Source: DATMNI01 sp035570275
GTDB lineage: Bacteria; Acidobacteriota; Terriglobia; Bryobacterales; Bryobacteraceae
Direction of reading: 5' to 3'
Assembly (NCBI GenBank): GCA_035570275.1
Contig: DATMNI010000069.1
Coordinates: forward strand, 15,550-79,549
Length of the DNA stretch: 64,000 nucleotides
A program made the position numbers and the translations under genes. The notes beneath the pieces were generated by a model that was given only the letters and a program-made list of their open reading frames with translations, did no database searches and was not told the DNA's origin. This document shows, one piece after another, positions 9,113-17,647 of the stretch (the first letter of the stretch is position 1; every line of letters begins with the position of its first letter).

Positions 9113-10384
9113 TCACTGGCCAACACTCGTGCGAATTGTCGCGATTACGGATAGCCCGGGCCGAAGCCGTTGGGCACTCGCCTGGCTGGCGGCGCTTTCC
9201 TGGCTGGCATCCAGCAGGATTTTCACCGGCACCCGTTGCACGATCTTGGTGAAGTTACCGGTTGCGTTGTCCGGCGGTAACAGCGCGAACTGCGAGCCGC
9301 TGGCGGGAGACACGTGATCGACCTTGCCCCGGAAAATCGACCCAGGAAATGCGTCGATGCGGACTTCGGCCGGGTCGCCACTGCGGATGTGGCGGACCTG
9401 GGTCTCCTTGTAGTTGGCCTCAACCCAGATCTCGCTTTGCACCAGCGAAATCACCTGAGTGCCGGGGCTCACCAGTTGTCCGGGCCGCACTTTGCGTTCG
9501 CTGACAATCCCGGCTTCCGGCGCGAGGATCCTGGTGTAACCCAGGTTGGTCCGCGCCAGGGCGAGCGACGCTCTCTTCGAGTCTAAATCGGCGTGCAACA
9601 GGAGTTCCTGCGAATCCAGAACGGCACGCTGGCGCTTCTGTGCTTCGAGTTCCGCCTTGGTGCTGCCGAGCCGGGCCCGCGCCCGGGCCAGATCGGCCTG
9701 GCGGCTGGCTAACTGAGCCGCCGCCGCGCCCAAATCGGCCTCGCGGCTGCTAAGTTGTGCGCGATAACGCTGCTCATCCGCCACTACCTGCTCTAATTTC
9801 TGCCGGGTGGCAGATTCGGTGGCGATCAGAGACTCCTGCCGACGCCGCTCCAATCCGGTGCGTTCCACGTCGGCTTTGGCCGCGTCGATTCCGCTGCGTG
9901 CATTGGCGATCGCCGAATGAGCCGCCTCGATGCCAGCCTCCGCCGCTGCTATCTCGGCCTCCGCGGCGCCAATGCCCTCGCCCGCCTGGACTACGCGGGC
10001 ATCCTGCAATTCCTTCTGGCGCCGGTTGTTGATTAGCGAGTCTTCGCCGGCAACCACGGCGGCTTGGGCCTGCTGCACCTGCGCCTGAAAATCGTCATCG
10101 CGCAACTGTACCAGCAGATCGCCAGACTTCACCGGTTGATAGTCGGAAACCGCCACTTGGGCTACGAGGCCTGCTACCTTCGTGCTCAACGGGGTGAGAT
10201 CCGCGCGCAGGTAAGCGTCGTCGGTTTCCTGGGCCACGCGCTCGCTGGTCCAGGTATTCCAGTTGCCCGCGATCAGAGACACAATCCCTCCGGCCATGAG
10301 CAGAATTACCGCCGGGACCAGCCACTGCCTCAAGCGTTGCAGCCAACTGGGGGGTTTCTGAATAGTGTTCGTGGTATCTGGCAT
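9113..10384 (-). CDS. HlyD/EmrA-family membrane fusion protein
   Basis: A 423-residue periplasmic adaptor. One N-terminal transmembrane helix (WLVPAVILLMAGGIVSLIAG) is followed by a biotinyl-lipoyl half motif (ADLTPLSTKVAGLVAQVAV). A very long Ala/Glu/Arg-rich coiled coil spans roughly residues 95-275, then comes the second lipoyl half (LGYTRILAPEAGIVSERKVR) and a beta-barrel end. The long hairpin suits reaching the TolC partner. It has a GGAGA site before its ATG and starts right after the lipoprotein gene's stop, so both are in one operon. Confidence 0.92.
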   Translation of the reverse strand: MPDTTNTIQKPPSWLQRLRQWLVPAVILLMAGGIVSLIAGNWNTWTSERVAQETDDAYLRADLTPLSTKVAGLVAQVAVSDYQPVKSGDLLVQLRDDDFQAQVQQAQAAVVAGEDSLINNRRQKELQDARVVQAGEGIGAAEAEIAAAEAGIEAAHSAIANARSGIDAAKADVERTGLERRRQESLIATESATRQKLEQVVADEQRYRAQLSSREADLGAAAAQLASRQADLARARARLGSTKAELEAQKRQRAVLDSQELLLHADLDSKRASLALARTNLGYTRILAPEAGIVSERKVRPGQLVSPGTQVISLVQSEIWVEANYKETQVRHIRSGDPAEVRIDAFPGSIFRGKVDHVSPASGSQFALLPPDNATGNFTKIVQRVPVKILLDASQESAASQASAQRLRPGLSVIATIRTSVGQ

Positions 10385-10386
10385 GA

Positions 10387-11022
10387 TCAGTTCTCCTGTT
10401 GGGACAACGAAGCCTCGGCAGCCTGGTCCCGCACCGCAGAAACCAAGCCCTCGACTGCGCTCCCCATCTCTAGGGACATTTCGGCGACGACCCCCGGCAC
10501 GGAGCGCTGATCCAACTTCGCCGTCTTCGAGGAAGTTCCCTGCCAGACTACCTCACCGGTCCGGAGGTTGACCAACCGTGCCGACAGGCTGACCTCGACG
10601 GAGACGTTGGAACCTTGGTCGACTTCTTCCAAGTGGTCGATCGCACCGGTGAGCAGGTACTCCGGATTTCCGCGGCCATCGAAGCGATCGACGTTCCGAA
10701 AGACTCCCTGAGACTGTAACTGCTGGATCACCGCACCAGTCACCGCCTGTCGCGGGTCTGCGGCCCAGCGGTGGTATTGGTAGTAATCCAATTGTTCGGC
10801 CGACTCCCGATATGCGATTGGGCCTCCTCTGAGAAAGCTCGGCGCGTCAAATTCCCTTACGGCAACGGACCCAAGGACCGCCGGCGGCCGATTGGCCGCA
10901 GGCACCGGCACCGGTAGGTTCAAAACATAATAATTCGGGTACCGGATTTTGCCGGCACAGCCAATCAAGCTGGCAATTGCCGTCATAAGCCCGAGTGCAA
11001 GTATCGGTTTTGCGGTGCGCAT
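10387..11022 (-). CDS. PqiC-like ABC-type transport auxiliary lipoprotein
   Basis: A 211-residue lipoprotein with lipobox LIGC. The start at 11022 places a short basic n-region before the hydrophobic stretch; a longer in-frame start up to 11088 is possible, and no ribosome binding site decides between them. NYYVLNLPVPVP and the ending VVWQGTSSKTA fit the ABC_trans_aux (PqiC/MlaX) family, which normally serves MCE or ABC lipid transport systems. Here it opens an operon with HlyD, MFS and TolC genes. I infer that it helps assemble or stabilise the pump at the outer membrane. Confidence 0.7.
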   Translation of the reverse strand: MRTAKPILALGLMTAIASLIGCAGKIRYPNYYVLNLPVPVPAANRPPAVLGSVAVREFDAPSFLRGGPIAYRESAEQLDYYQYHRWAADPRQAVTGAVIQQLQSQGVFRNVDRFDGRGNPEYLLTGAIDHLEEVDQGSNVSVEVSLSARLVNLRTGEVVWQGTSSKTAKLDQRSVPGVVAEMSLEMGSAVEGLVSAVRDQAAEASLSQQEN

Positions 11023-11198
11023 CAGCGGTTTCACAGTGATTAGGAGCGAATCGCGAGGATCTTTGTTGGAGGGGCTTGTATCCAACAAAACGGCAGGCGG
11101 AGGGCTCTGCTGTCTATGAAAGCCGCCGATTGCGCAGGCGGACTAAAACGGTGGGAACACTGGGCAACGCAGCCCAGAACATCAAAAGGAGAAGACTC

Positions 11199-11774
11199 AT
11201 GCTTCAAAGACACACGCTTTTGGCCGGCACATCTATTCTTGCGGGCTTTCTGGGGTTCGGCGCCGTTGCGATTGCCCAGGAAGTAAAGACACCGGCGGTC
11301 GAGATAGGAGCCAGTTATTCGTGGCTCCACGTGAACTCCGCCAACAACGATTACCACCGGACCGGGAACGGCGGTTCGGGATACGTGGAGTACAACATCA
11401 ACAAGTGGGTGGGAGTGGTCGCGGATATCGGCGGCTACGCCAACACGAGGGTCGACGACAAAGCCCTGACCTATATGTTTGGCCCGCGGTTAAACTGGCG
11501 GCACTCGCGGTTGACTCCGTATGTGCAGGCTCTTTTCGGCGGCGCCTACGCCTGGACGAATCCAAAGGGACTTCCATCCAGCACCCAGAACGCCTTCGCG
11601 GCCGCGGTCGGCGGCGGATTGGACTACCAGTTGACCAATCGCATCGCGATTAAGCCGGCTCAAATCGAGTACATAAGGACTGAACTGAATAGCGCTTTGG
11701 GTTTCGGGAGCCATCAGAACGACATCCGCTATTCGGCGGGCGTTGTGCTTCGATTTGGCCATGCGCTCCGATAA
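11199..11774 (+). CDS. Outer membrane beta-barrel protein (OmpA-like barrel)
   Basis: A 191-residue protein with a signal peptide (LAGTSILAGFLGFGAVAIAQ) and alternating hydrophobic strands such as VEIGASYSWLHV, YVEYNINKWVGVVADIGGY and LTPYVQALFGGAY. It ends in GVVLRFGHALR, like small 8-stranded barrels. AAAGGAGA lies just before the ATG at 11199, so I prefer this start to upstream in-frame codons. It is divergent from the efflux operon and may share its promoter region. The role is unknown. Confidence 0.8.
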   Translation: MLQRHTLLAGTSILAGFLGFGAVAIAQEVKTPAVEIGASYSWLHVNSANNDYHRTGNGGSGYVEYNINKWVGVVADIGGYANTRVDDKALTYMFGPRLNWRHSRLTPYVQALFGGAYAWTNPKGLPSSTQNAFAAAVGGGLDYQLTNRIAIKPAQIEYIRTELNSALGFGSHQNDIRYSAGVVLRFGHALR

Positions 11775-12238
11775 GCAGGCTGCCTGTAATTGCCAGGCCC
11801 ACTCCGGGCGTCCGATTCGGCGGACGCCCCGGGTCGGCCCGCCTTTCAGGCGGCCGAACCCGCTAAAAGCAGGCTCGCGGGCTGAATAGCTCGCCCCAGG
11901 TCAAACCGACCCCACCAATGCATCAGCCTCTTCCCGTTGCCCGGTCGAAAAGCTTTGACTGCCGAGAAGCGGTCTCGGCTTTCCCGCATCGGCGAGGGCC
12001 GCGGCCTCGGCGAGAATGCGCTCGTGGTGGGACTCGATGCTCACCCGCGATCAGCGGCAGTAACCGGAGTAGGCCGCGCCACGAAACGAGAGCGGCGACT
12101 CGCCAGGAGTGACGCGCCTCTGCTTTCTGAGAATGCCCCCTCGGGCCGTTATCGCCTTTTGCGAGTGGCCATATCCAGGGCTAAAGATCCATCCGAGGAG
12201 GCCCGCGGCGAGAAAGCGGGGTGGTGTTCAGTTTGCTG
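11775..12238. other. Gene-free stretch with GC-rich hairpins
   Basis: No credible gene is seen; a 101-codon open frame at 11937-12242 has Arg/Ser/Gly-rich composition and no ribosome binding site. Near its left end, GGGCGTCCG and CGGACGCCC (11806-11829) form a perfect 9-bp hairpin, followed by a second GC-rich hairpin to about 11860. They may terminate transcription of the barrel gene, although no T-tract follows. Confidence 0.45.
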
Positions 12239-12658
12239 CTAGTGAGCTATTTTCCTCTGCTCTTCGGACGGCCCCTGTGTAACTGCAAACACTATGAAGC
12301 TCCCGCTGGCTAAGGCCACCGCGGCCCCGGCGCGAAGGAGTGCGGATCCCTGCATCCCCTCCCATTCCATGATCGCTCGCGCGTGATCAAGTCCGAGAAG
12401 CGTCGCCGAAAGTCCTTGCAGGCACACCACGACTCCCAAGGCCCGCAGGGCCCTGGGCCAGCGAGAGTTCGAGGCAGCCAGGATCAGCCCCAGCCCCATG
12501 GCGGAGCGAACAGCGACGACCGCGTAGAATAGGCCGGGCGTCGCGAAGAGCAAGCGGCGAAGCGTCATCCCGCCATCGGGGGAAGCGATGCCCGCGATGC
12601 CAACGACGATACTCAACAGAGCGACGGGCAACGCGGCAATTCTCATGTCTTTTTTCAT
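12239..12658 (-). CDS. Small integral membrane protein, putative MerR-regulated target
   Basis: A 139-residue protein with about four hydrophobic helices (ALPVALLSIVVGIAGIA, LLFATPGLFYAVVAVRSAMG, LRALGVVVCLQGLSATLLG, LLRAGAAVALASGSFIVFAV). The ATG at 12658 has GAGGAGG six nt upstream; an in-frame start at 12742 is less likely. I do not recognise the family. Its transcript probably begins at the MerR-type promoter at 12867-12897, about 200 nt upstream, which would make it a heavy-metal-inducible membrane protein instead of the usual P-type ATPase. Confidence 0.7.
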   Translation of the reverse strand: MKKDMRIAALPVALLSIVVGIAGIASPDGGMTLRRLLFATPGLFYAVVAVRSAMGLGLILAASNSRWPRALRALGVVVCLQGLSATLLGLDHARAIMEWEGMQGSALLRAGAAVALASGSFIVFAVTQGPSEEQRKIAH

Positions 12659-12866
12659 TCGATCCTCCTCAAGAAAACGCGCAGGGGCAAACTGAAGTCC
12701 GACCGGTGGCTCTGGCAAGACCTTGATGATTGTTGTCATCACAACGGATCGGTTGCCAAAATGCCTGCGACGACTCGCCGCGTCAAGGGTGGCAGGGTAG
12801 CCGTCTTTGCCGATAGCCGAATTAACGCTTCAAGGTCGCGGTCTGTCTTCAACACTGCTATTAATG

Positions 12867-12897
12867 AGTTAACACCCTGTAGCGACTACAGAGTCAA
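12867..12897 (-). promoter_or_regulatory. PbrR/CadR-type MerR promoter and operator
   Basis: On the minus strand: -35 TTGACT (12892-12897), a 19-bp spacer, and -10 TTAACT (12867-12872). The over-long 19-bp spacer is the hallmark of MerR-activated promoters. Within it CTGTAG-n3-CTACAG is a perfect dyad, and the extended form closely resembles published PbrR/CadR operators (compare TTGACTCTATAGTAACTA). It points at the membrane protein gene and lies 28 nt before the divergent merR start. Confidence 0.8.
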
Positions 12898-12924
12898 GCT
12901 AAAAGAAACAAAAGGCCTGAACAA

Positions 12925-13377
12925 ATGACAATAGGCGAACTTGCACTGAGAACGGGATGCGGAATCGAGACTATTCGGTATTACGAGCGTGAAGGATTGC
13001 TGCCAAAACCCGGCCGGACGAGCGGGAACTTTCGACGCTATGGGCAGGAGCACGCCGAACTGTTATCGTTCATTCGCCATTGCCGTTCCTTAGACATGGC
13101 GTTGAACGAAATCAGGATTTTGCTTAGATTTCGCTCCGCACCGGACGAAAATTGTGGTGAGGTCAACGCGCTGTTGGATACCCATATCGGTCACGTGGAA
13201 GAGCGCATCGCGGAACTGCGAAGCCTGGAGGGCCAGCTTAGGGCGCTGCGGGACAACTGCAGCAGCGGGAGATCGGCGGAGCACTGTGGGATTTTGGAGG
13301 GACTTGGTGGTGGCCCCGATGACCGGGGCGCATCCGGCGACAATCATGTTCCGCGTACGCATTCGACCAAGAGATAG
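12925..13377 (+). CDS. MerR-family heavy-metal regulator (PbrR/CadR-like)
   Basis: A 150-residue regulator. The N-terminal winged helix-turn-helix (MTIGELALRTGCGIETIRYY) and the dimerisation helix are followed by three cysteines at residues 77 (ENCGEVN), 112 (RDNCSSG) and 121 (EHCGIL). Their 35 and 9 spacing is that of the Pb(II) sensor PbrR; the Cd(II) sensor CadR is similar. It should bind the operator just upstream and, with metal bound, untwist the divergent promoter. No metal-exporting ATPase is adjacent. The ATG at 12925 has no strong ribosome binding site. Confidence 0.9.
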   Translation: MTIGELALRTGCGIETIRYYEREGLLPKPGRTSGNFRRYGQEHAELLSFIRHCRSLDMALNEIRILLRFRSAPDENCGEVNALLDTHIGHVEERIAELRSLEGQLRALRDNCSSGRSAEHCGILEGLGGGPDDRGASGDNHVPRTHSTKR

Positions 13378-13540
13378 AGTCGCAAGCTCGTGACAGGGCA
13401 TCGCCAGACGGCCTTTGAGCTAGAGTGTTGATTTTCCTGACCATTCGGCTAGCCGGCTCCTGCCCGATTGGCGGGTCGCCTGGCGAACCGGCGCCGTCGT
13501 AACCTGAAAGGAGAGCCAAGCGTGGCTCCAAGAGGCATTC

Positions 13541-15424
13541 GTGGCTCCAACCAAACCGAAGGGGAAAACTTCCGATCACTTGCGCAGCGCCTGGCCGCTG
13601 TTGAAGGAACTGGTCCGGCCGCGGCGCGGCAAGCTGGCCCTGGGGTTCGGGCTAATGGTGGTCAACAAGGTGGCGGGCCTAGTATTGCCGGGCTCCACCA
13701 AATTCCTGGTGGACAACGTCATAGGGAAGCGTCAGGCCGAGGTCTTGGGACCGCTGGTATTGGCGGTTTTAGGCGCCACCATCATCCAGGGAGCCACCTC
13801 TTTCAGTCTCACCCAGTTGCTTTCCAAGGAAGCTCAGCGGCTGATTGCGGAGTTGCGGCGCAAGGTGCAGGAACACATTGGCCGGCTGCCGGTTGCCTAC
13901 TACGATTCCAACAAATCGGGTGCGCTGGTTTCACGCATCATGAGCGATGTGGAAGGGGTGCGCAACCTGGTGGGCACGGGCCTGGTGGATTTTGTGGGCG
14001 GATTGCTCACGGCGCTGCTGTCGCTCATCCTGCTGTTGAAGATCAGCCCGCTGCTCACCGGCCTGGCGCTGCTGTTTATTGTGGCCTTCGCGGCGGGTCT
14101 GCAAAAAGCCTTCGGGGGCATCCGGCCGATTTTCCGCGAGCGCGGCAAGATTAACGCGGATGTCACGGGGCGGCTGACAGAGTCTTTGGCCGGTGTGCGC
14201 GTAGTGAAGGGTTACCATGCCGAAGCGCAGGAGGCGCAGGTCTTCGCGGCGGGCGTTCAGCGGCTGCTCGACAACGTACTGAAGAGCCTGACCGCGATCT
14301 CCCTGATGAGCCTTTCGGCCACCGTGCTGATGGGCCTGGTGGGCGGCACCGTGATGTACGTGGGGTCGCGGCAGATCCTGTCCGGAGCCATGACCTTGGG
14401 CGGTTTCATGGCGTTCACCGCGTACCTGGCTTTTCTGGTGGCGCCCATGTTCCAGGTGGTGGGAATCGGGACGCAATTGACCGAAGCCCTGGCGGGGCTC
14501 GACCGCACTCAGGAGGTTCTGCGGGAGCGGCCCGAGGACGAGGATCCGCGGCGGACTCAGGCGATCGGCGAGATCGAGGGGCTGGTGGCTTTTGAAGGCG
14601 TCACCTTCGAGTACGACGCCGGCAAGACCGTGCTGCACGAGGTGAGCTTCGACGCCCGGCCTGGAACCGTGACGGCGCTGGTGGGGCCCTCGGGGTCGGG
14701 CAAATCGACCATCATCAGTCTGGTGGCAGCCTTTCATGAGCCCACGAAAGGAACGGTGCGGCTGGACGGTATCGATCTCGGCACGGTGCAGTTGCGCGCC
14801 TACCGCACGCAGTTGGGCGTGGTCTTGCAGGATACGTTTCTCTTCGATGGCACGATTCGCGAAAACGTGGGCTTCGCACGGCCGGGCGCGACGGAGGAGC
14901 AGATCCTGGCGGCCTGCCGCATTGCCAGGGTGGACGAATTCGCCGAAAAGTTCGAGAAAAAGTACGAGACGATTGTGGGAGAGCGCGGCGTGAAGCTCTC
15001 CGGCGGCCAGCGGCAGCGGGTTTCGATTGCGCGCGCCATCCTGGCCAACCCGCGGATTCTGATTCTGGATGAAGCTACGTCGAGCCTGGATTCGGAATCC
15101 GAAGCGGCGATTCAGGAAGGGCTGGCCTACCTGATGAAGGGGCGGACCACCTTCGTAATCGCGCACCGCCTGTCCACCATCCGGCGGGCGGACCAGATCC
15201 TGGTAGTGGAAGACGGGCGGATTGTGGAGCGGGGCACGCACGATTCTTTGTACGCCCGGCAGGGCCGGTATTACGATCTGTACACACGGCAGCACGGCAT
15301 CGACGCCAATCTCTTCCTGGCGCCGGGCGAGGGCGACAAAATCCCGGAACCGGCCGCGAAAGCCAGGATGGCGGGGGTGGCGGCGCCCACGGCGGCATCG
15401 CTGCTGCGCGGCGGCACGGCATAG
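13541..15424 (+). CDS. MsbA-like ABC exporter (fused permease and ATPase)
   Basis: A 627-residue half-transporter expected to work as a homodimer. An ABC_membrane region with six helices spans about residues 20-310, then a nucleotide-binding domain with Walker A GPSGSGKST, signature LSGGQRQR, Walker B ILILDEATSSLD and the H-loop IAHRLSTIRR. The substrate could be lipid, peptide or drug. The start is a GTG at 13541, yet the AAAGGAGAG site lies about 27 nt upstream. A 19-nt repeat of GTGGCTCCAA (13522 and 13541) seems to have moved the site away from the start. The last ~35 residues are Ala/Pro-rich. Confidence 0.9.
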   Translation: MAPTKPKGKTSDHLRSAWPLLKELVRPRRGKLALGFGLMVVNKVAGLVLPGSTKFLVDNVIGKRQAEVLGPLVLAVLGATIIQGATSFSLTQLLSKEAQRLIAELRRKVQEHIGRLPVAYYDSNKSGALVSRIMSDVEGVRNLVGTGLVDFVGGLLTALLSLILLLKISPLLTGLALLFIVAFAAGLQKAFGGIRPIFRERGKINADVTGRLTESLAGVRVVKGYHAEAQEAQVFAAGVQRLLDNVLKSLTAISLMSLSATVLMGLVGGTVMYVGSRQILSGAMTLGGFMAFTAYLAFLVAPMFQVVGIGTQLTEALAGLDRTQEVLRERPEDEDPRRTQAIGEIEGLVAFEGVTFEYDAGKTVLHEVSFDARPGTVTALVGPSGSGKSTIISLVAAFHEPTKGTVRLDGIDLGTVQLRAYRTQLGVVLQDTFLFDGTIRENVGFARPGATEEQILAACRIARVDEFAEKFEKKYETIVGERGVKLSGGQRQRVSIARAILANPRILILDEATSSLDSESEAAIQEGLAYLMKGRTTFVIAHRLSTIRRADQILVVEDGRIVERGTHDSLYARQGRYYDLYTRQHGIDANLFLAPGEGDKIPEPAAKARMAGVAAPTAASLLRGGTA

Positions 15425-15491
15425 ATTTACCTGGTGCCCGGTAGCCGGGAACCGGGGCGGCAGTCAGGTCGGTTCTACAAGGTTTGGATGT

Positions 15492-15524
15492 GGATAGATT
15501 CGTCGGATATAAGTTATACTATCC
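15492..15524 (+). promoter_or_regulatory. Candidate AbiE promoter with inverted repeat
   Basis: TATACT at 15515-15520 is a good -10 hexamer. It is embedded in GGATA (15492 and 15505) and TATCC (15520) half-sites arranged as direct and inverted repeats. AbiEi antitoxins are known to repress their own promoters through inverted repeats. No good -35 is visible. Confidence 0.4.
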
Positions 15525-15538
15525 GTTGGTTCTATCCA

Positions 15539-16153
15539 ATGCCGGCTGCTCATGCAGGACTTGCGAAAGCACGCCGCGTGTTCACCAAACACGGGGGCAT
15601 GCTCCGCACAGGCAAGGCGATTCGGCTCGGCATTCACCCGCGGACGCTCTACGCTCTCCGGGACTCTGGCGAACTGGAGCGGGTGGGACGCGGTCTCTTC
15701 AGACTCGCCACCGCCCCGCCGCTTTCCAGCCCGGACCTGATCCCGGTAGCGATTCGAATTCCGCGCGCGGTTGTCTGTCTGATTTCAGCGCTCGCTCATC
15801 ATGGTCTGACCACGCAGGTTCCCCACGCCGTCGATCTTGCGCTGCCCAGCCATGCTCGGATTCCGAAGATCGATGGCATCCCGCTGCGTGTCTTTTGGTA
15901 TTCCGAAGCATCGTTCAGCGCCGGCATTGAAGCCGTCACGATTGACGACGTGCGGGTCCGGATCTATTCGCCGGAGAAGACCATCGCCGACTGCTTCAAG
16001 TACCGGAACAAGATCGGGCTCGACGTCGCGATTGAGGCTCTCCGCACCTACCGCGAGCGTACGCCGAAACCGAAGTTTCAGATGCTGGTCAGGTTCGCCG
16101 GGATCAACCGCGTGCAGAGGGTCATGCGTCCATACCTGGAGGCCCTGCTGTGA
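15539..16153 (+). CDS. AbiEi-type type IV antitoxin
   Basis: A 204-residue protein. The N-terminal winged helix (VFTKHGGMLRTGKAIRLGIH, then LYALRDSGELERVGRGLFRL) is the DNA-binding part of AbiEi. The C-terminal part contains YSPEKTIADCFKYRNKIGLD, the conserved AbiEi antitoxin core. I place the start at the ATG at 15539 because the frame upstream runs through the likely promoter. It overlaps the toxin gene by 4 nt (GTGA), the usual arrangement. The family neutralises the AbiEii nucleotidyltransferase without direct binding and represses the operon. Confidence 0.85.
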   Translation: MPAAHAGLAKARRVFTKHGGMLRTGKAIRLGIHPRTLYALRDSGELERVGRGLFRLATAPPLSSPDLIPVAIRIPRAVVCLISALAHHGLTTQVPHAVDLALPSHARIPKIDGIPLRVFWYSEASFSAGIEAVTIDDVRVRIYSPEKTIADCFKYRNKIGLDVAIEALRTYRERTPKPKFQMLVRFAGINRVQRVMRPYLEALL

Positions 16154-17056
16154 GTGGTCGCGACGTGGGCGCGTCGGTACGGCAACGGCTGCTCAACCAA
16201 TCTCGCGCGCACCAGCGCCCGTTCCAGGAACTCCTCCAGTACTTCGCCATGGAGCGATTCCTCTATCGCCTGGCTCAGTCCCCGTTCTCCGATCGGTTCA
16301 TTCTGAAGGGCGCGCTCTTGCTGACCGCCTGGCGGGCGCCTCTCTCCCGGCCTACCATGGACATCGATCTCGCCGGAAGGACAAGTAACGGGTTGGACCA
16401 CATCGCAGACCTTGTAGGCGCGGTGTGCGAGGTGGTGACTGAACCGGACGGCATCGAATTCAATCGCGCTTCCATCGAAGCCAGCCGAATCAAAGAGGAC
16501 GCGGACTACGAGGGCGTCCGAGTCAGGTTCCACGCGACGCTCGCCAAAGCGCGAATCCCGATGCAGATCGATATCGGTTTCGGGGATGTCATTGTTCCGG
16601 GACCAATAGAGATTGAGTATCCAACGATGCTCGATTTCCCCGCTGCTGTGCTCCAGGCCTATCCCAGGGAGACCGTTATCGCCGAAAAACTCGAAGCGCT
16701 CACCAAACTCGGCCTGCTGAACAGCCGGATGAAAGATTACTATGACCTCGCCCTCCTGTCCCGCTTGTACTCGTTCAAAGGCGAGCCTCTGATCGAGGCG
16801 ATCGTCGCGACCTTCCGGCATCGCGGGTACCAGAATCGAAGCCGAGCCAATCGGACTCACGGACGCCTTCTACGCCCATCCGGCACGAGCCCTCCAGTGG
16901 CGGGCATTCGTGCGCCGGAGCCGGTTTACCGGAGAGTCTGGCGACTTTGAAAAGCTTGCGGCCGAAGTTCGCCGCTTCGCATTCCCGCTGTTGACGGCGG
17001 CCGCAAATGAGAAACCGTTCAAGGCTCACTGGCCCGCCGGCGGGCCGTGGGAATGA
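16150..17056 (+). pseudogene. AbiEii-type nucleotidyltransferase toxin, frameshifted near the 3' end
   Basis: The GTG start overlaps the antitoxin stop. The sequence shows the family motifs FILKGALLLTAW, RPTMDIDL (nucleotidyltransferase acidic pair) and the EKLEALTKLGLLNSRMKDYY helix. After CATCGCGGG at about 16826 the frame runs into an atypical Arg/Pro-rich tail ending at 16950. One nucleotide over, the frame reads a normal family C-terminus (RHRGT, then LQWRAFVRRSRF, LAAEVRRFAFPLL) to TGA at 17056. One extra G in the GGG run explains this. The catalytic half is intact, so a truncated product may still be active. A sequencing error cannot be excluded. Confidence 0.8.
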
Positions 17057-17162
17057 AGCGGCGATTCATACGCCAGATGGGTTTCGGAAAGAGGATTGGG
17101 AGGTCGGGCTTCCGACAGCGGTGGGCGCCCGGTGCGTGGGTCTTTTGACCGTGCGATTCGCT

Positions 17163-17181
17163 ACGATGTTTATCGTTGACA
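17163..17181 (+). promoter_or_regulatory. Candidate BlaI operator and -35 box
   Basis: ACGATGTTTATCGT (17163-17176) is a perfect 5-bp inverted repeat directly followed by TTGACA (17176-17181), a consensus -35 hexamer. The position just upstream of blaI suits autorepression by BlaI/MecI-type regulators. No clear -10 is visible. Confidence 0.4.
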
Positions 17182-17212
17182 TACGTTTTTTTTCGTCGTA
17201 CCGTTGTTTCAG

Positions 17213-17647
17213 ATGGCTTCTCCGCGCAACCGAACGCCTATGGCACTTCCAACCGCCGCCGAGCTCGACATTCTTGCCGTCCTCTGGAGGCTGGGAACGG
17301 CGACCGTGCGGGAGGTCCACGACGCGCTGGGCAAGGACAACGGCTACACCACCACGCTGAAGCAGATGCAATTGATGACGGAAAAAGGTCTGCTGATCCG
17401 CGGCGAGCGCTTCGGATCGCATGTCTATGACGCCAGCGTCCCCAAAGAGCAAACGCAGCAACAGATCGCGGGCGACCTGCTGAAAAGGGCTTTCGGCGGT
17501 TCGGCCCGAAGCCTGGTGATGGGCGCGTTGGCGGCCCAGCCGGCCTCGCGCGACGAATTGGACGAAATCCGCGGCATGCTGGACGCCTTTGTTAAAGAGA
17601 AAAGTGCCGAAGAGAAAGGTGCCAAAGAGAAAGGAGGCTCGTCATGA
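17213..17647 (+). CDS. BlaI/MecI/CopY-family transcriptional repressor
   Basis: A 144-residue winged-helix repressor. PTAAELDILAVLWRLGTATV and VREVHDALGKDNGYTTTLKQ are the family's DNA-binding motifs, followed by a C-terminal dimerisation region and a Lys/Glu-rich tail. The ATG at 17213 is chosen; an ATG at 17240 or a TTG at 17204 is possible because no ribosome binding site is evident. It overlaps the M56 gene by 4 nt (ATGA), the usual BlaI-BlaR1 arrangement in which membrane protease signalling leads to loss of repression. Confidence 0.9.
   Translation: MASPRNRTPMALPTAAELDILAVLWRLGTATVREVHDALGKDNGYTTTLKQMQLMTEKGLLIRGERFGSHVYDASVPKEQTQQQIAGDLLKRAFGGSARSLVMGALAAQPASRDELDEIRGMLDAFVKEKSAEEKGAKEKGGSS

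Noticed and set aside
11937..12242. 101-codon plus-strand open frame
   Set aside because: No ribosome binding site, Arg/Ser-rich composition and no family-like motifs; long chance frames are common in GC-rich DNA.
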